This document shows positions 47,414 to 54,589 of a stretch of 64,000 nt of DNA, piece after piece. The position numbers were made by a program, and so were the translations under genes. The notes under the pieces are model-generated. The model saw nothing but the letters and a program-made list of their open reading frames with translations, was not told where the DNA came from and ran no database searches. The stretch comes from DATAEY01 sp045805565. Its GTDB lineage: Bacteria; Actinomycetota; Thermoleophilia; Solirubrobacterales; Solirubrobacteraceae. The stretch covers positions 1 to 64,000 of the forward strand of contig JBJMKZ010000047.1 of assembly GCA_045805565.1 (NCBI GenBank), written 5' to 3'. Every line of letters begins with the position of its first letter. Within the stretch, counting starts at the first letter, position 1.

Positions 47414-48148
47414 GTGCCGGGAACGCTGTGCGTCGTGATCCCGGCCCTCGACGAGGAGGACGCGATCGGCGCGGTGGTGGCCGGGGCGCGGCTCCACGCC
47501 GACCCGGTGGTGGTGGTGGACAACGGCTCGACCGACGCCACCGCGCAGCGCGCCGCGGCGGCGGGGGCGCAGGTGGTGACCGAGCCGCGCCGCGGCTACG
47601 GCCGCGCCTGCGTCACGGGCGCGCTGGCCGCCCCCGCCGGCTCGGTCGTGGTGTTCAGCGACGGGGATGGCTCCGACGATCCCGCCGCCCTGCGCCGCGT
47701 GGCGGCTCCCGTGCTGGCCGGGCGGGCCGACCTGGTGCTCGGCTCGCGCGCCCTCGGCCGCCGCGAGCCGGGTGCCCTTCGAGCTCACCAGCTGGCCGCC
47801 AACCACGTCTTCTCGTGGCTGATCCGGACGTTCTGGAGGGTGCCGGTCACCGATCTGGGGCCGATGCGCGCCGTGCGCCGCGAGCAGCTGCTGGCGCTGC
47901 GCATCCAGTCGCCCACGTACGGATGGCCGGTGGAGGTGGTCCTCAAGGCGGCTCGCTCGGGCCTGCGGGTCGGCGAGGTCCCGGTCGACGTCCGCCGGCG
48001 CGCCGCCGGGCGCTCGAAGGTCTCGGGCTCGCCGCGGGCGAGCCTCCGTGCGGGGGCGTGCTTCGTCGCCGCGATCGTCCGCTACGGGCTGTGGCCGTTG
48101 CGGCTTGACCGCCGGGCGCTGCGCCCGGGGCCGCAGGACGGCGCCTAG
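47414..48148 (+). CDS. family 2 glycosyltransferase (dolichol-phosphate-mannose synthase-like)
   Basis: A 244-residue GT2. LCVVIPALDEEDAIGAVVAG starts the domain, with VVVVDNGSTDATAQRAAAAG and VVFSDGDGSDDPAALRRV (DxD-type metal site). DLGPMRAVRREQLLALRI and YGWPVEVVLKAARSGLRVGEVPV are typical of polyprenyl-phosphate glycosyl synthases. No C-terminal membrane helices follow. GTG 47414 is chosen since the upstream 100 codons of the same frame are a shadow of the hypothetical gene. It may supply lipid-linked sugar donors for the GT-C proteins nearby. A strong hairpin follows the stop. Confidence 0.82.
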   Translation: MPGTLCVVIPALDEEDAIGAVVAGARLHADPVVVVDNGSTDATAQRAAAAGAQVVTEPRRGYGRACVTGALAAPAGSVVVFSDGDGSDDPAALRRVAAPVLAGRADLVLGSRALGRREPGALRAHQLAANHVFSWLIRTFWRVPVTDLGPMRAVRREQLLALRIQSPTYGWPVEVVLKAARSGLRVGEVPVDVRRRAAGRSKVSGSPRASLRAGACFVAAIVRYGLWPLRLDRRALRPGPQDGA

Positions 48149-48159
48149 CCGATCGGCGC

Positions 48160-48178
48160 GCCGCCCCCACGGGGCGGC
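48160..48178. terminator. strong GC hairpin between convergent genes
   Basis: GCCGCCCC-CAC-GGGGCGGC, eight-base stem with a three-base loop, between the GT2 stop (48148) and the radical-SAM stop (48191). It is probably a bidirectional terminator. No U-tract. Confidence 0.5.
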
Positions 48179-48190
48179 CGACGGTCAGGC

Positions 48191-49027
48191 TCAGCGGATG
48201 TTGAGCGTGGTATCCGTGCCCTGCGGCCGCGAGTCGGCGAGCGCCAGCCAGGCGCGCGTGGGCGGCTCGAGGGGCAGCCGCTGGCGGGAGATCAGCAGGT
48301 CGAGATCGACCCGCCCGCCCTCGACGGTCGGGGCGAACGGGCTCCAGAACGCGCCGTCGGCGGTCAGCGTCAGCTCCGGATGCAGGTTCGCGGCCCGAGC
48401 CACCACCCCCATGCCGTTGGTCGCCGCGCGACCCCGGCGGACCACCGGGCGGACGACGTGATCGGCGTCCGGGACGCCGAGGGACCGGTGCAGCGCGCAC
48501 AGGCGCTCCATCTGCTCGGGGGTGTTGTGGTTGCCGGTGGTGGCGATTCGCACCGGTATCCCGATCTCCACCAGGCGCGGCACCGCGGCCAGCACCTTGG
48601 CGAAGTTGCGCGGCCCCCGCAACTCGTCGTTGATGTCGGGCTCGGCCGAGTCGAGCGAGACCTGCACGGTCACCGGCAGCTCCGCCAGCGGGCGCATGCG
48701 CTCCAGCAGCCGCTCGGTGAACAGGGTGGCGTTCGAGAGCACCACCACCGGCAGCCGGCGGGCCAGATCGGCCAGGATCGCCGGCATCTCCCGGATCACG
48801 AACGGCTCGCCGCCGGTCACCCCCAGGCCGCGAAACCCCAGGGCCCGCGCCTGCTCCGCCGCCTCGATCATCTGCTCGGGCGCCAGGACCCGGCGCGGCA
48901 CCCCCGGCGCCGACTCGGTCAGGCAGTAGGAGCAGCGCAGGTTGCAGTGGTAGTTGGAGTACAGCCACAGACGGTCGGCTACCCGGCCGGCGTCGATCGC
49001 GGCCCTCAGCGCCCGGGCGGTGCTCAC
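48191..49027 (-). CDS. radical SAM protein (single CxxxCxxC cluster)
   Basis: A 278-residue radical SAM enzyme. The 4Fe-4S motif CNLRCSYC is in WLYSNYHCNLRCSYCLTES near residue 30, the GGE motif in LGVTGGEPFVIRE, with VVLSNATLF and VQVSLDSAEPDINDELRG further on. Only one further Cys lies in the C-terminal half, so there is no SPASM or other auxiliary cluster. GTG 49027 overlaps the upstream AhpD-like stop (GTGA). The longer reading frame to 49348 is a shadow of that gene. It is the last gene of a four-gene minus operon. The reaction is unknown. Confidence 0.83.
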   Translation of the reverse strand: MSTARALRAAIDAGRVADRLWLYSNYHCNLRCSYCLTESAPGVPRRVLAPEQMIEAAEQARALGFRGLGVTGGEPFVIREMPAILADLARRLPVVVLSNATLFTERLLERMRPLAELPVTVQVSLDSAEPDINDELRGPRNFAKVLAAVPRLVEIGIPVRIATTGNHNTPEQMERLCALHRSLGVPDADHVVRPVVRRGRAATNGMGVVARAANLHPELTLTADGAFWSPFAPTVEGGRVDLDLLISRQRLPLEPPTRAWLALADSRPQGTDTTLNIR

Positions 49028-49566
49028 CGCGCGTCGGCCTCCCGCAGACGGGCCAGCGTCCCGGGGCTGGTGGGCAGCTCGAGCGCGGTGCAGAGGCGGT
49101 TGAGCATCACGGTGGCCGCCGCGAGGAGGGTGAGCTCGACCATCTCGTGCTCGGACGCCTGCCCGCGGAGCTCCTCGACCAGGGCGTCGGGCACCGGGCC
49201 CGAGCCGGCGATCGCGTCGCACCAGCGCACCAGCGTCCGCTCGCGGCCGTCGAGGCCGGCTCCGTCCCCGCACAGCGCCCTGGTCTCGTCGATCGAAAGC
49301 CCGGCATCCCACGCCGCCACGGTGTGGGTCTCCACGCAGTAGCGGCACGCGTTTCGAGCCGACACGCGAAGGATCACCAGCTCCTTGGTGCGTTGGTCGA
49401 TCGAGGTGGGGCCGAATAGCCGGCCGACGAACGGGACCGTGACCTCCAGCAGCTCGGGCACCTGGGCGAGCGCACGGACCAGCGGCGAAGCGCCGCCCTC
49501 GGCGGGGTAGTAGGCGGCGGCGCTCAGCGGCGCGGCTCCCGCCTCGAGCAGTTCGACCCGGCTCAC
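49024..49566 (-). CDS. AhpD-like/carboxymuconolactone decarboxylase family protein
   Basis: A 180-residue AhpD-fold protein. VILRVSARNACRYCVETHTVAAWDAG carries the redox CxxC plus the downstream His typical of alkylhydroperoxidase-like proteins, near residue 80. HEMVELTLLAAATVMLNRL is the conserved last helix. GTG 49566 overlaps the preceding stop (GTGA), and the listed upstream frame is shadow. It is coupled on both sides, so it should work with the radical SAM protein and the DoxX-like membrane protein, perhaps in redox handling of the radical product. Confidence 0.82.
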   Translation of the reverse strand: MSRVELLEAGAAPLSAAAYYPAEGGASPLVRALAQVPELLEVTVPFVGRLFGPTSIDQRTKELVILRVSARNACRYCVETHTVAAWDAGLSIDETRALCGDGAGLDGRERTLVRWCDAIAGSGPVPDALVEELRGQASEHEMVELTLLAAATVMLNRLCTALELPTSPGTLARLREADAR

Positions 49567-50273
49567 GGGCCGCTGGCGGCGCGACGGCGGTCGAGCGTTC
49601 CGAGCCCCGCGATCAGGACGGCGAGGGCCACGCCCGACACGGCCGCCAGCGTGGCGTAGTGCGCGGCTCCACCCGTCCGGGACAGCAGGACCGCGGCCGC
49701 CAGACCGATTCCGCCGGCGAGGGCCACCGCGATCCGGCCGGGCGTCGACATCGCCCCGAACAGCGGCGGCCCGAGGAGCCGTGCGGCCGGCGGCCGGCGG
49801 CCGTCCAGGAGGTAGGGCAGCATCGAGAGTCCCACCACCGCGGCGATGATCATCAGCGAGAGCAGCTCCCACACCCAGAAGATCCCCAGCTCGGAGAACC
49901 ACAGGATGGTGAGATGCCCCGCCGCCAGCAGCGCGACGACGCCGGTGGCGACGCCGAGCACCAGCGCCACGCCCAGCGCCAGCTCGAACGCCGCCTGGGC
50001 GGGAGCGAAGAACGATGCGTGGTCGGCGATGAAGGGCATGACGCCGTCGCGCCAGAAACCCGGCGCGGTGGCCCGCGGGTCCTGCGCATAACCGTTGATG
50101 AGCCCGGCGTATCCGCGCGGCGTGTAGAGGCGCTTGAGCAGGTTCTCGAAGAACACCGACACGAACAGCGCTCCCAGCGCCGTGCGCAGCACCATGGTCC
50201 ACGGCAGCGCGCCCAGGCGCCCCCCGGCGCCGGACGCGGCGCGGGCAGGCCCGGGGAGGTCGGTGGCGGCCAT
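49563..50273 (-). CDS. DoxX-like polytopic membrane protein
   Basis: A 236-residue membrane protein with six or so helices. LPWTMVLRTALGALFVSVFFENLLKRLY begins it, then FAPAQAAFELALGVALVLGV, LTILWFSELGIFWVWELLSL and two later helices (VALAGGIGLAAAVLL, AAVSGVALAVLIAGLGT). The NLLKRLYTPRGYA loop resembles DoxX/TQO-small-subunit-like proteins. ATG 50273 follows a TACGCT box by six bases, so this operon part may have its own promoter. The frame upstream of 50273 is shadow. Function unknown; redox partner of the AhpD-like protein is possible. Confidence 0.68.
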   Translation of the reverse strand: MAATDLPGPARAASGAGGRLGALPWTMVLRTALGALFVSVFFENLLKRLYTPRGYAGLINGYAQDPRATAPGFWRDGVMPFIADHASFFAPAQAAFELALGVALVLGVATGVVALLAAGHLTILWFSELGIFWVWELLSLMIIAAVVGLSMLPYLLDGRRPPAARLLGPPLFGAMSTPGRIAVALAGGIGLAAAVLLSRTGGAAHYATLAAVSGVALAVLIAGLGTLDRRRAASGP

Positions 50274-50279
50274 GGTGCG

Positions 50280-50285
50280 AGCGTA
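50280..50285 (-). promoter_or_regulatory. -10-like box TACGCT, leaderless start at 50273
   Basis: TACGCT on the minus strand lies 6 bases before ATG 50273. It gives an internal promoter between the DUF2064 and DoxX-like genes. Confidence 0.5.
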
Positions 50286-50299
50286 CTGCGCGCGCCGGG

Positions 50300-51040
50300 T
50301 CAGTCCATGAACAGCCCGAAACGTTGCGTCGTGGCGAGCTCCGGGCCGTCGTCGTGGATCGCCGCCAGGGCGTCGGCGGTGCAGGGCAGGCGCCGGCGGG
50401 CGCTGCCGCGCAGGTCCTCGACCAGGTGCTGGAGGTCGGCGACCGTATCCACGTCGTACCAGGGATCCAGGAGGGTCACCCCCAACCCGCAGCGGCCCAG
50501 CGCGGCCCGGGTGTCGGCGAGCGTGGTGCGGGCGCTCCAGCGCACGCCGGCGAAGCAGCCCCGGGGTAGCGGGGCGGCGCAGGCGATCAGCACCCAGCCG
50601 CCGTCGCCGGCCGGAGCCAGCGCCACGTCGGCCCCGCCCTCGCCGACCGCCCGCCAGGCCTGCTCGATCCGTTCCGGCGGAAGCGTGGGGCTGTCGGTGG
50701 CGATCATCGCCACCGGCGTCCCGCCCGCCGCGAAGCCGGCGTTGACGGCTCCGCGCATGCGCTGCCCGAACTCCGTCTGGAGTTGGGGGACCACGACCCA
50801 CCCGCGCGCCCGGGCCGCGACCTCCGCGACGCCCTGGGGCGGGTGCACCGACACCACGCGGCAGACGGTCAGCGATCCCGCCCAGCCCAGCGTGTCGTCG
50901 AGGAAGGCCTCCCGCAGGCGCCGGCACGTCTGCTCGCCTATCCCCTCGGCCAGCCGGGTCTTGGCCGCCGGCGAGCCGGGCGCCCGGGTCACGACGACGA
51001 CACCCGCGGCGTCGGTTCGAGCAGGCGATGAGCCGGTCAA
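50300..51040 (-). CDS. DUF2064/TIGR04282-type glycosyltransferase
   Basis: A 246-residue GT-A-like nucleotidyl/glycosyltransferase of the DUF2064 family (the family called rSAM-associated transferase 1). VVVVTRAPGSPAAKTRLAEGIG is the nucleotide loop, AMIATDSPTLPPERIEQAW the metal-binding Asp region, and LAPAGDGGWVLIAC and DPWYDVDTVADLQHL complete the pattern. The start is TTG 51040, seven bases after a TAGCCT box, an unusual leaderless TTG. It heads the minus group with DoxX-like, AhpD-like and radical-SAM genes, in keeping with the family's known association with radical SAM proteins. Confidence 0.83.
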   Translation of the reverse strand: MTGSSPARTDAAGVVVVTRAPGSPAAKTRLAEGIGEQTCRRLREAFLDDTLGWAGSLTVCRVVSVHPPQGVAEVAARARGWVVVPQLQTEFGQRMRGAVNAGFAAGGTPVAMIATDSPTLPPERIEQAWRAVGEGGADVALAPAGDGGWVLIACAAPLPRGCFAGVRWSARTTLADTRAALGRCGLGVTLLDPWYDVDTVADLQHLVEDLRGSARRRLPCTADALAAIHDDGPELATTQRFGLFMD

Positions 51041-51047
51041 GGCCCGC

Positions 51048-51053
51048 AGGCTA
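51048..51053 (-). promoter_or_regulatory. -10-like box TAGCCT, leaderless TTG start at 51040
   Basis: TAGCCT on the minus strand lies 7 bases before TTG 51040. Its spacing supports TTG as a real leaderless start codon. Confidence 0.5.
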
Positions 51054-51123
51054 CTCTCGCGGACGCCGGACCCCCCCGGCCCGTAGTCGAATCGTCATCG
51101 CCGGTGTGTGACGATGGCAGCCG

Positions 51124-52473
51124 ATGGCAGCGACCGCCGTGAGTGCAGCGGCCGGCGAGCGTAGACGCACCGTCGCCGTCGCCGTGTTGGGCGCGGTGGT
51201 GCTCGCGGCCGCGTACGGCATCCACGACACGGTGGACCTGGTGGTGGCGAACCGGCGCTACGTGGCGCTCGCGGCGGCGATGCTGGCGGCGTGCGGCCTG
51301 GCGGCGCTGCTGCTCTGGCGCCGCGCTCGCGGCCGCGACGTGGCGATCGTCCTGGCGGTGGCGCTGGTGGCGCGGCTGCTCGTCGCCTTCGATGCCCCCA
51401 CCCTGTCGGATGACGCCTACCGCTTCGTGTGGGACGGGCGCGTCCAGGCGGCCGGGATCAACCCCTATTCGTACGCGCCGGCCTCCCGTGCGCTGGCCCG
51501 CCTGCGCGACTACGACGTCTTCCCCGAGGTCAACCGGCCGTTCGTCAGGACGCTCTATCCACCGGTGGACCAGATCGCTTTCTACGCGATCAACCGGGTG
51601 GCGGGCGAGGGCGTGGTGGCGGTCAAGCTGGCCTGGCTGGTCCTGGAGGTCGGCGTGGTGGCGCTGCTGCTCTGCGTCCTGCGACGCACCGGCGACTCGC
51701 CTGGGCGCGTGGCACTGTATGCGTGGCATCCGCTGGGGGTGGTCGAGATCGCCGGCAGCGGCCATCCCGAGCCGCTATTGCTGGCCGCGACGCTGGCCGC
51801 GCTGCTGCTGTGGGACGGTGGTCACCGCGCCGGCGCGGGCGTGGCCCTGGCCGCCGCCGCGCTGAGCAGGTTCGTCCCGGTGGTGCTGGCGCCGTTCATG
51901 CTGCGACGCGGCAGAGCTCGCTTCGCCGCGGCGTTCGCGGGCACCATCGCGCTCCTCTACGTTCCCTACGCCGGCGCCGGGACGGCAGCGCTGGGGTCGG
52001 TGGGTCGCTTCGCGCGCGAGGACGTCGGCGCGGGGCCGTACCGGTGGCTGGTCGAGGCCGGAGTCGCTCCCACCGCCGCCCGGCTGGTCCTGCTGGGCGC
52101 TCTGGCCGCCGCCGTCGCGTTCAGCGCCGCCCGCCCGCCGCCGGACCTGACGAGCGCCTGCCGCTACGCCGCCCTGCTGGTTGGCGGGACCCTGCTGGCG
52201 TCCTCGCAGGTGCAGCCCTGGTACCTGCTCTGGGTGCTGCCCCTGCTGTGCGTGGCGCCGAGCCCGGGCCTGCTGTGGGCGTGCTCGACCGTGTCGGCGT
52301 CCTACCTGGCGTTCCGGGGCGCCGAGGTCGTGTCGCCGGACACCGTCGACATCGTCGTGTGGGTGCCGACCGTCGCGTTGCTGTGCGGGTCGCTGGTGCG
52401 CCGGGGGTCGTCGCGCCGGCAGCCGCCTCGACCGGCGGTGGGCGCGCCCGGGGCGAGCGCCCCGGCCGGCTAG
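51124..52473 (+). CDS. polytopic GT-C-type (mannosyltransferase-like) membrane protein
   Basis: A 449-residue membrane protein with about ten helices. SDDAYRFVWDGRVQAAGINPYSY near residue 98 is the acidic outside loop typical of lipid-linked mannosyltransferases (GT87/PIG-M-like). WHPLGVVEIAGSGHPEPLLLAATLAALLLW and SSQVQPWYLLWVLPLL are conserved family stretches. It probably adds hexose from a polyprenyl-phosphate donor on the outer face. ATG 51124 is used; ATG 51115 is also possible, and no TAnnnT box or clear Shine-Dalgarno is seen. The stop shares the CTAG tetramer with the convergent lipoprotein gene. Confidence 0.76.
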   Translation: MAATAVSAAAGERRRTVAVAVLGAVVLAAAYGIHDTVDLVVANRRYVALAAAMLAACGLAALLLWRRARGRDVAIVLAVALVARLLVAFDAPTLSDDAYRFVWDGRVQAAGINPYSYAPASRALARLRDYDVFPEVNRPFVRTLYPPVDQIAFYAINRVAGEGVVAVKLAWLVLEVGVVALLLCVLRRTGDSPGRVALYAWHPLGVVEIAGSGHPEPLLLAATLAALLLWDGGHRAGAGVALAAAALSRFVPVVLAPFMLRRGRARFAAAFAGTIALLYVPYAGAGTAALGSVGRFAREDVGAGPYRWLVEAGVAPTAARLVLLGALAAAVAFSAARPPPDLTSACRYAALLVGGTLLASSQVQPWYLLWVLPLLCVAPSPGLLWACSTVSASYLAFRGAEVVSPDTVDIVVWVPTVALLCGSLVRRGSSRRQPPRPAVGAPGASAPAG

Positions 52474-52919
52474 CCAGTCGTCGTACCGTGCGACTGCGGT
52501 TGCGGAGGCGGCGGCGGCTGATACTGCTGGCGGCGGACCGCCTCGCGGCGAGCCGCTTCCCGGGCGGCCGCCTCCCGGGCGGCGGCTGCCGCCGCCGCCC
52601 GGCGCGCGCGCCTGCGCCCGCGGGCCGCAAGCGCCGCCCGCCTGCCCACCGGCGACAAGCGGCGGAGGTTGGCGCCGGCAATCGCCGCACAGACATCGGT
52701 CCGCTTGCGGCAGTACGGGAAGTTGACCTTGGAGAGCGTCACCACCCGCCGCTTGCCGTTGACCCGAACCGCCACCGGGCGCTCGGGCGGCCTGGCCGGC
52801 GTGGTCGCGGCGGTCGGGCCGGCGGGGGTCGTCCCGCCGCCTGCGCCGCAGGAGGAGACGGCGACCGAGGCGAGCGCCCCGGCCGCCAGCACCGCCGCCG
52901 TCATCGCCCCACGGCGCAC
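52470..52919 (-). CDS. hypothetical lipoprotein with Ala/Arg-rich tail
   Basis: A 149-residue protein of unknown function. A signal peptide (MTAAVLAAGALASVAVSSCGAGGG) has a Cys at about residue 24 that fits a lipid-attachment site. Next come a short globular segment with two Cys (NFPYCRKRTDVCAAIAG, maybe a disulfide), a strongly basic Arg/Ala helix (about residues 90-130), and a Gln/Pro-rich end. GTG 52919 follows a TAGGCT box by six bases. The basic tail could hold an acidic glycan at the cell surface (inference). The composition partly reflects high GC, so repeat-like parts should be treated with care. Confidence 0.6.
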   Translation of the reverse strand: MRRGAMTAAVLAAGALASVAVSSCGAGGGTTPAGPTAATTPARPPERPVAVRVNGKRRVVTLSKVNFPYCRKRTDVCAAIAGANLRRLSPVGRRAALAARGRRRARRAAAAAAAREAAAREAARREAVRRQQYQPPPPPQPQSHGTTTG

Positions 52920-52925
52920 GCCGCG

Positions 52926-52931
52926 AGCCTA
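52926..52931 (-). promoter_or_regulatory. -10-like box TAGGCT, leaderless start at 52919
   Basis: TAGGCT on the minus strand lies 6 bases before GTG 52919. Confidence 0.5.
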
Positions 52932-53029
52932 ACCCCAGGCGCAGTCGGCCCGCCAGGGCTCGGGACGGCCGGTCACCGACTCGTAATGCGTCCCGGGTCG
53001 CGCCGGCGGCGGTGGCGGCGCCCGGCGGC

Positions 53030-53035
53030 TACGCT
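53030..53035 (+). promoter_or_regulatory. -10-like box TACGCT, leaderless start at 53044
   Basis: TACGCT lies 8 bases before ATG 53044, on the other strand from the lipoprotein promoter at 52926. Confidence 0.5.
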
Positions 53036-53043
53036 CGGGCGCC

Positions 53044-54546
53044 ATGCGATCCGGCCGGCGCCCGTGGCTCGTCGTCGTAGCCGTGGCGGCGGCGGCGGTC
53101 GCGGCGTGGGTGGTCGTCAGTCATGGATCGCCACACCGACCGATGGCCGGTCCCACCATCCTGCGTGACGACCCGCTGCTCCTGCGCGCCTCGGCGCCGC
53201 AGGTGGCGGCGACGCTGGGGACGGCGCGGAGGCTGGGGGTCGACTGGGTGCGGGTGACGGCGGCATGGTCGGCGATCGCCCCCGCCCCGCACTCCGGGCG
53301 CCGTCCGACGTTCGACGCAGCCGACCCGGCCGCCTACCCGCGCGGCGCCTGGGCACGGCTGGACCGCGTGGCGCGTCTGGCCGCGCGGCGGGGGCTGGCG
53401 CTAATGGTCGACGTGACCGGGCCGGCGCCCCGGTGGGCCATCCGCCCTCGGGGCATCGACGCCCTCGCGCTCGGGCGGTTCGCCAGCGCGGTCGCCCGGC
53501 GCTACTCCGGGCGCTTCCACCGCCTTCCCGCCGCGGTGGCCTTCGCGATCTGGGACGAGCCGAACTCGACCGCGTTCCTGCGTCCCCAGTGGCGGCGGGG
53601 GGCGAGGGGCTGGAGCGTCGCCTCCGCCGACCAGTACCGGGCCATGGTCTACGCCTCCTACCCCGCCATCAAGCGCGTGGCCCCGCGCAGCCTGGTCCTG
53701 CTGGGCAACACCGCCGCCGCCGGCCCCATCCGTCCCCGCGACGCCACCAGCGGGGTCGCCCCCCTGCGCTTCGTGCGCGCACTGGCGTGCGTGTCCGATC
53801 GCGAGACGCCGGTGCACGTCGGCTCCTGCGCGCGGTTCCGCTCGCTGCCGGGCGACGGCTGGGCGCATCAGCCCTACTCCGGCTCGGCGGCGCCCTGGCG
53901 TCGGGATCCCGTGTCCGACGACGCGCCCGTGTCCGGGCTGGCGCGGCTCGCCGCGCTCCTGCGCCGGCTGCATGCCGGCGGGCGCCTGGCAAGGACGATG
54001 CCGATCTACGTCACGGGCTACGGCTACCGGACGAACCCGCCCGATCCGCGCCAGGCGGTCGGCCTCTATCGGCAGGCACGCTGGCTGGGAGAGGCCGAGT
54101 GGATCGTCCACCGCACGGCGGGCGTGCGGGGCTTCGCCCAGTCTCCGCTGAGGGATCCGCCGCCCGGGTCCCGCGCGGGCGGGTCGGGGCTGGAGCTCCC
54201 GGACGCGACACCCAAGCCGGCGATGGCGGCGTTCGCCTACACGCTGGTCGTGCATTACGTCGGCCCTCACCACGTGACGCTGTGGGGGCGCGTGCGCCCG
54301 CGCCATAGCCGCGGGCGCTTCCGGATTGCCGTCCGCCGGCTCGATCCGGTCTGGAGGCCCCTGCCGGTGTTCAACCGGGAGCGCCGCACCGACGAGGACG
54401 GCTACTTCGCCGTCGAGGCCCGGACCGGCCCCGGCGGCGTCCTGCTGGACTCGCGCTCGACGTTTCGCCTCGAGCTCATGCGCGACCGCAGCTGGCGCCC
54501 CGCCGGTCTGCCGATCTTCGGCGCCCAGCCGCCGGCGAGCGGATAG
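53044..54546 (+). CDS. secreted/anchored glycoside-hydrolase-like (cellulase-superfamily) protein
   Basis: A 500-residue extracytoplasmic protein. An N-terminal helix (WLVVVAVAAAAVAAWVVVS) anchors or exports it. The TIM-barrel part starts at LGVDWVRVTAAWSAIAP. It has VAFAIWDEPNSTAFLRPQW (DEPN, matching the acid/base NEP motif of clan-A hydrolases) and MPIYVTGYGYRTNPPDP, where a nucleophile Glu would be expected but reads Gly. One of the two catalytic acids may therefore be missing. The last 90 residues form a beta-type domain. It could bind or trim the surface glycan. It stands alone after a TACGCT box. Confidence 0.7.
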   Translation: MRSGRRPWLVVVAVAAAAVAAWVVVSHGSPHRPMAGPTILRDDPLLLRASAPQVAATLGTARRLGVDWVRVTAAWSAIAPAPHSGRRPTFDAADPAAYPRGAWARLDRVARLAARRGLALMVDVTGPAPRWAIRPRGIDALALGRFASAVARRYSGRFHRLPAAVAFAIWDEPNSTAFLRPQWRRGARGWSVASADQYRAMVYASYPAIKRVAPRSLVLLGNTAAAGPIRPRDATSGVAPLRFVRALACVSDRETPVHVGSCARFRSLPGDGWAHQPYSGSAAPWRRDPVSDDAPVSGLARLAALLRRLHAGGRLARTMPIYVTGYGYRTNPPDPRQAVGLYRQARWLGEAEWIVHRTAGVRGFAQSPLRDPPPGSRAGGSGLELPDATPKPAMAAFAYTLVVHYVGPHHVTLWGRVRPRHSRGRFRIAVRRLDPVWRPLPVFNRERRTDEDGYFAVEARTGPGGVLLDSRSTFRLELMRDRSWRPAGLPIFGAQPPASG

Positions 54547-54548
54547 AC

Positions 54549-54583
54549 CGGCGCGGCTCGGCCCCGGAGGGCCCGTGGCGCCG
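54549..54583. terminator. two-tier GC hairpin between convergent genes
   Basis: Outer arms CGGCGC/GCGCCG enclose an inner stem GGCCC-CGGA-GGGCC, between stops at 54546 (plus) and 54590 (minus). It is a likely bidirectional terminator. No U-tract. Confidence 0.4.
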
Positions 54584-54589
54584 CGTCGC

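Noticed and set aside
48191..51040. Arsenosugar biosynthesis operon
   Set aside because: The radical SAM protein is short, with one cluster and no recognisable ArsS C-terminal domain, and no arsM or ars genes are present. Only the DUF2064 family link remains.
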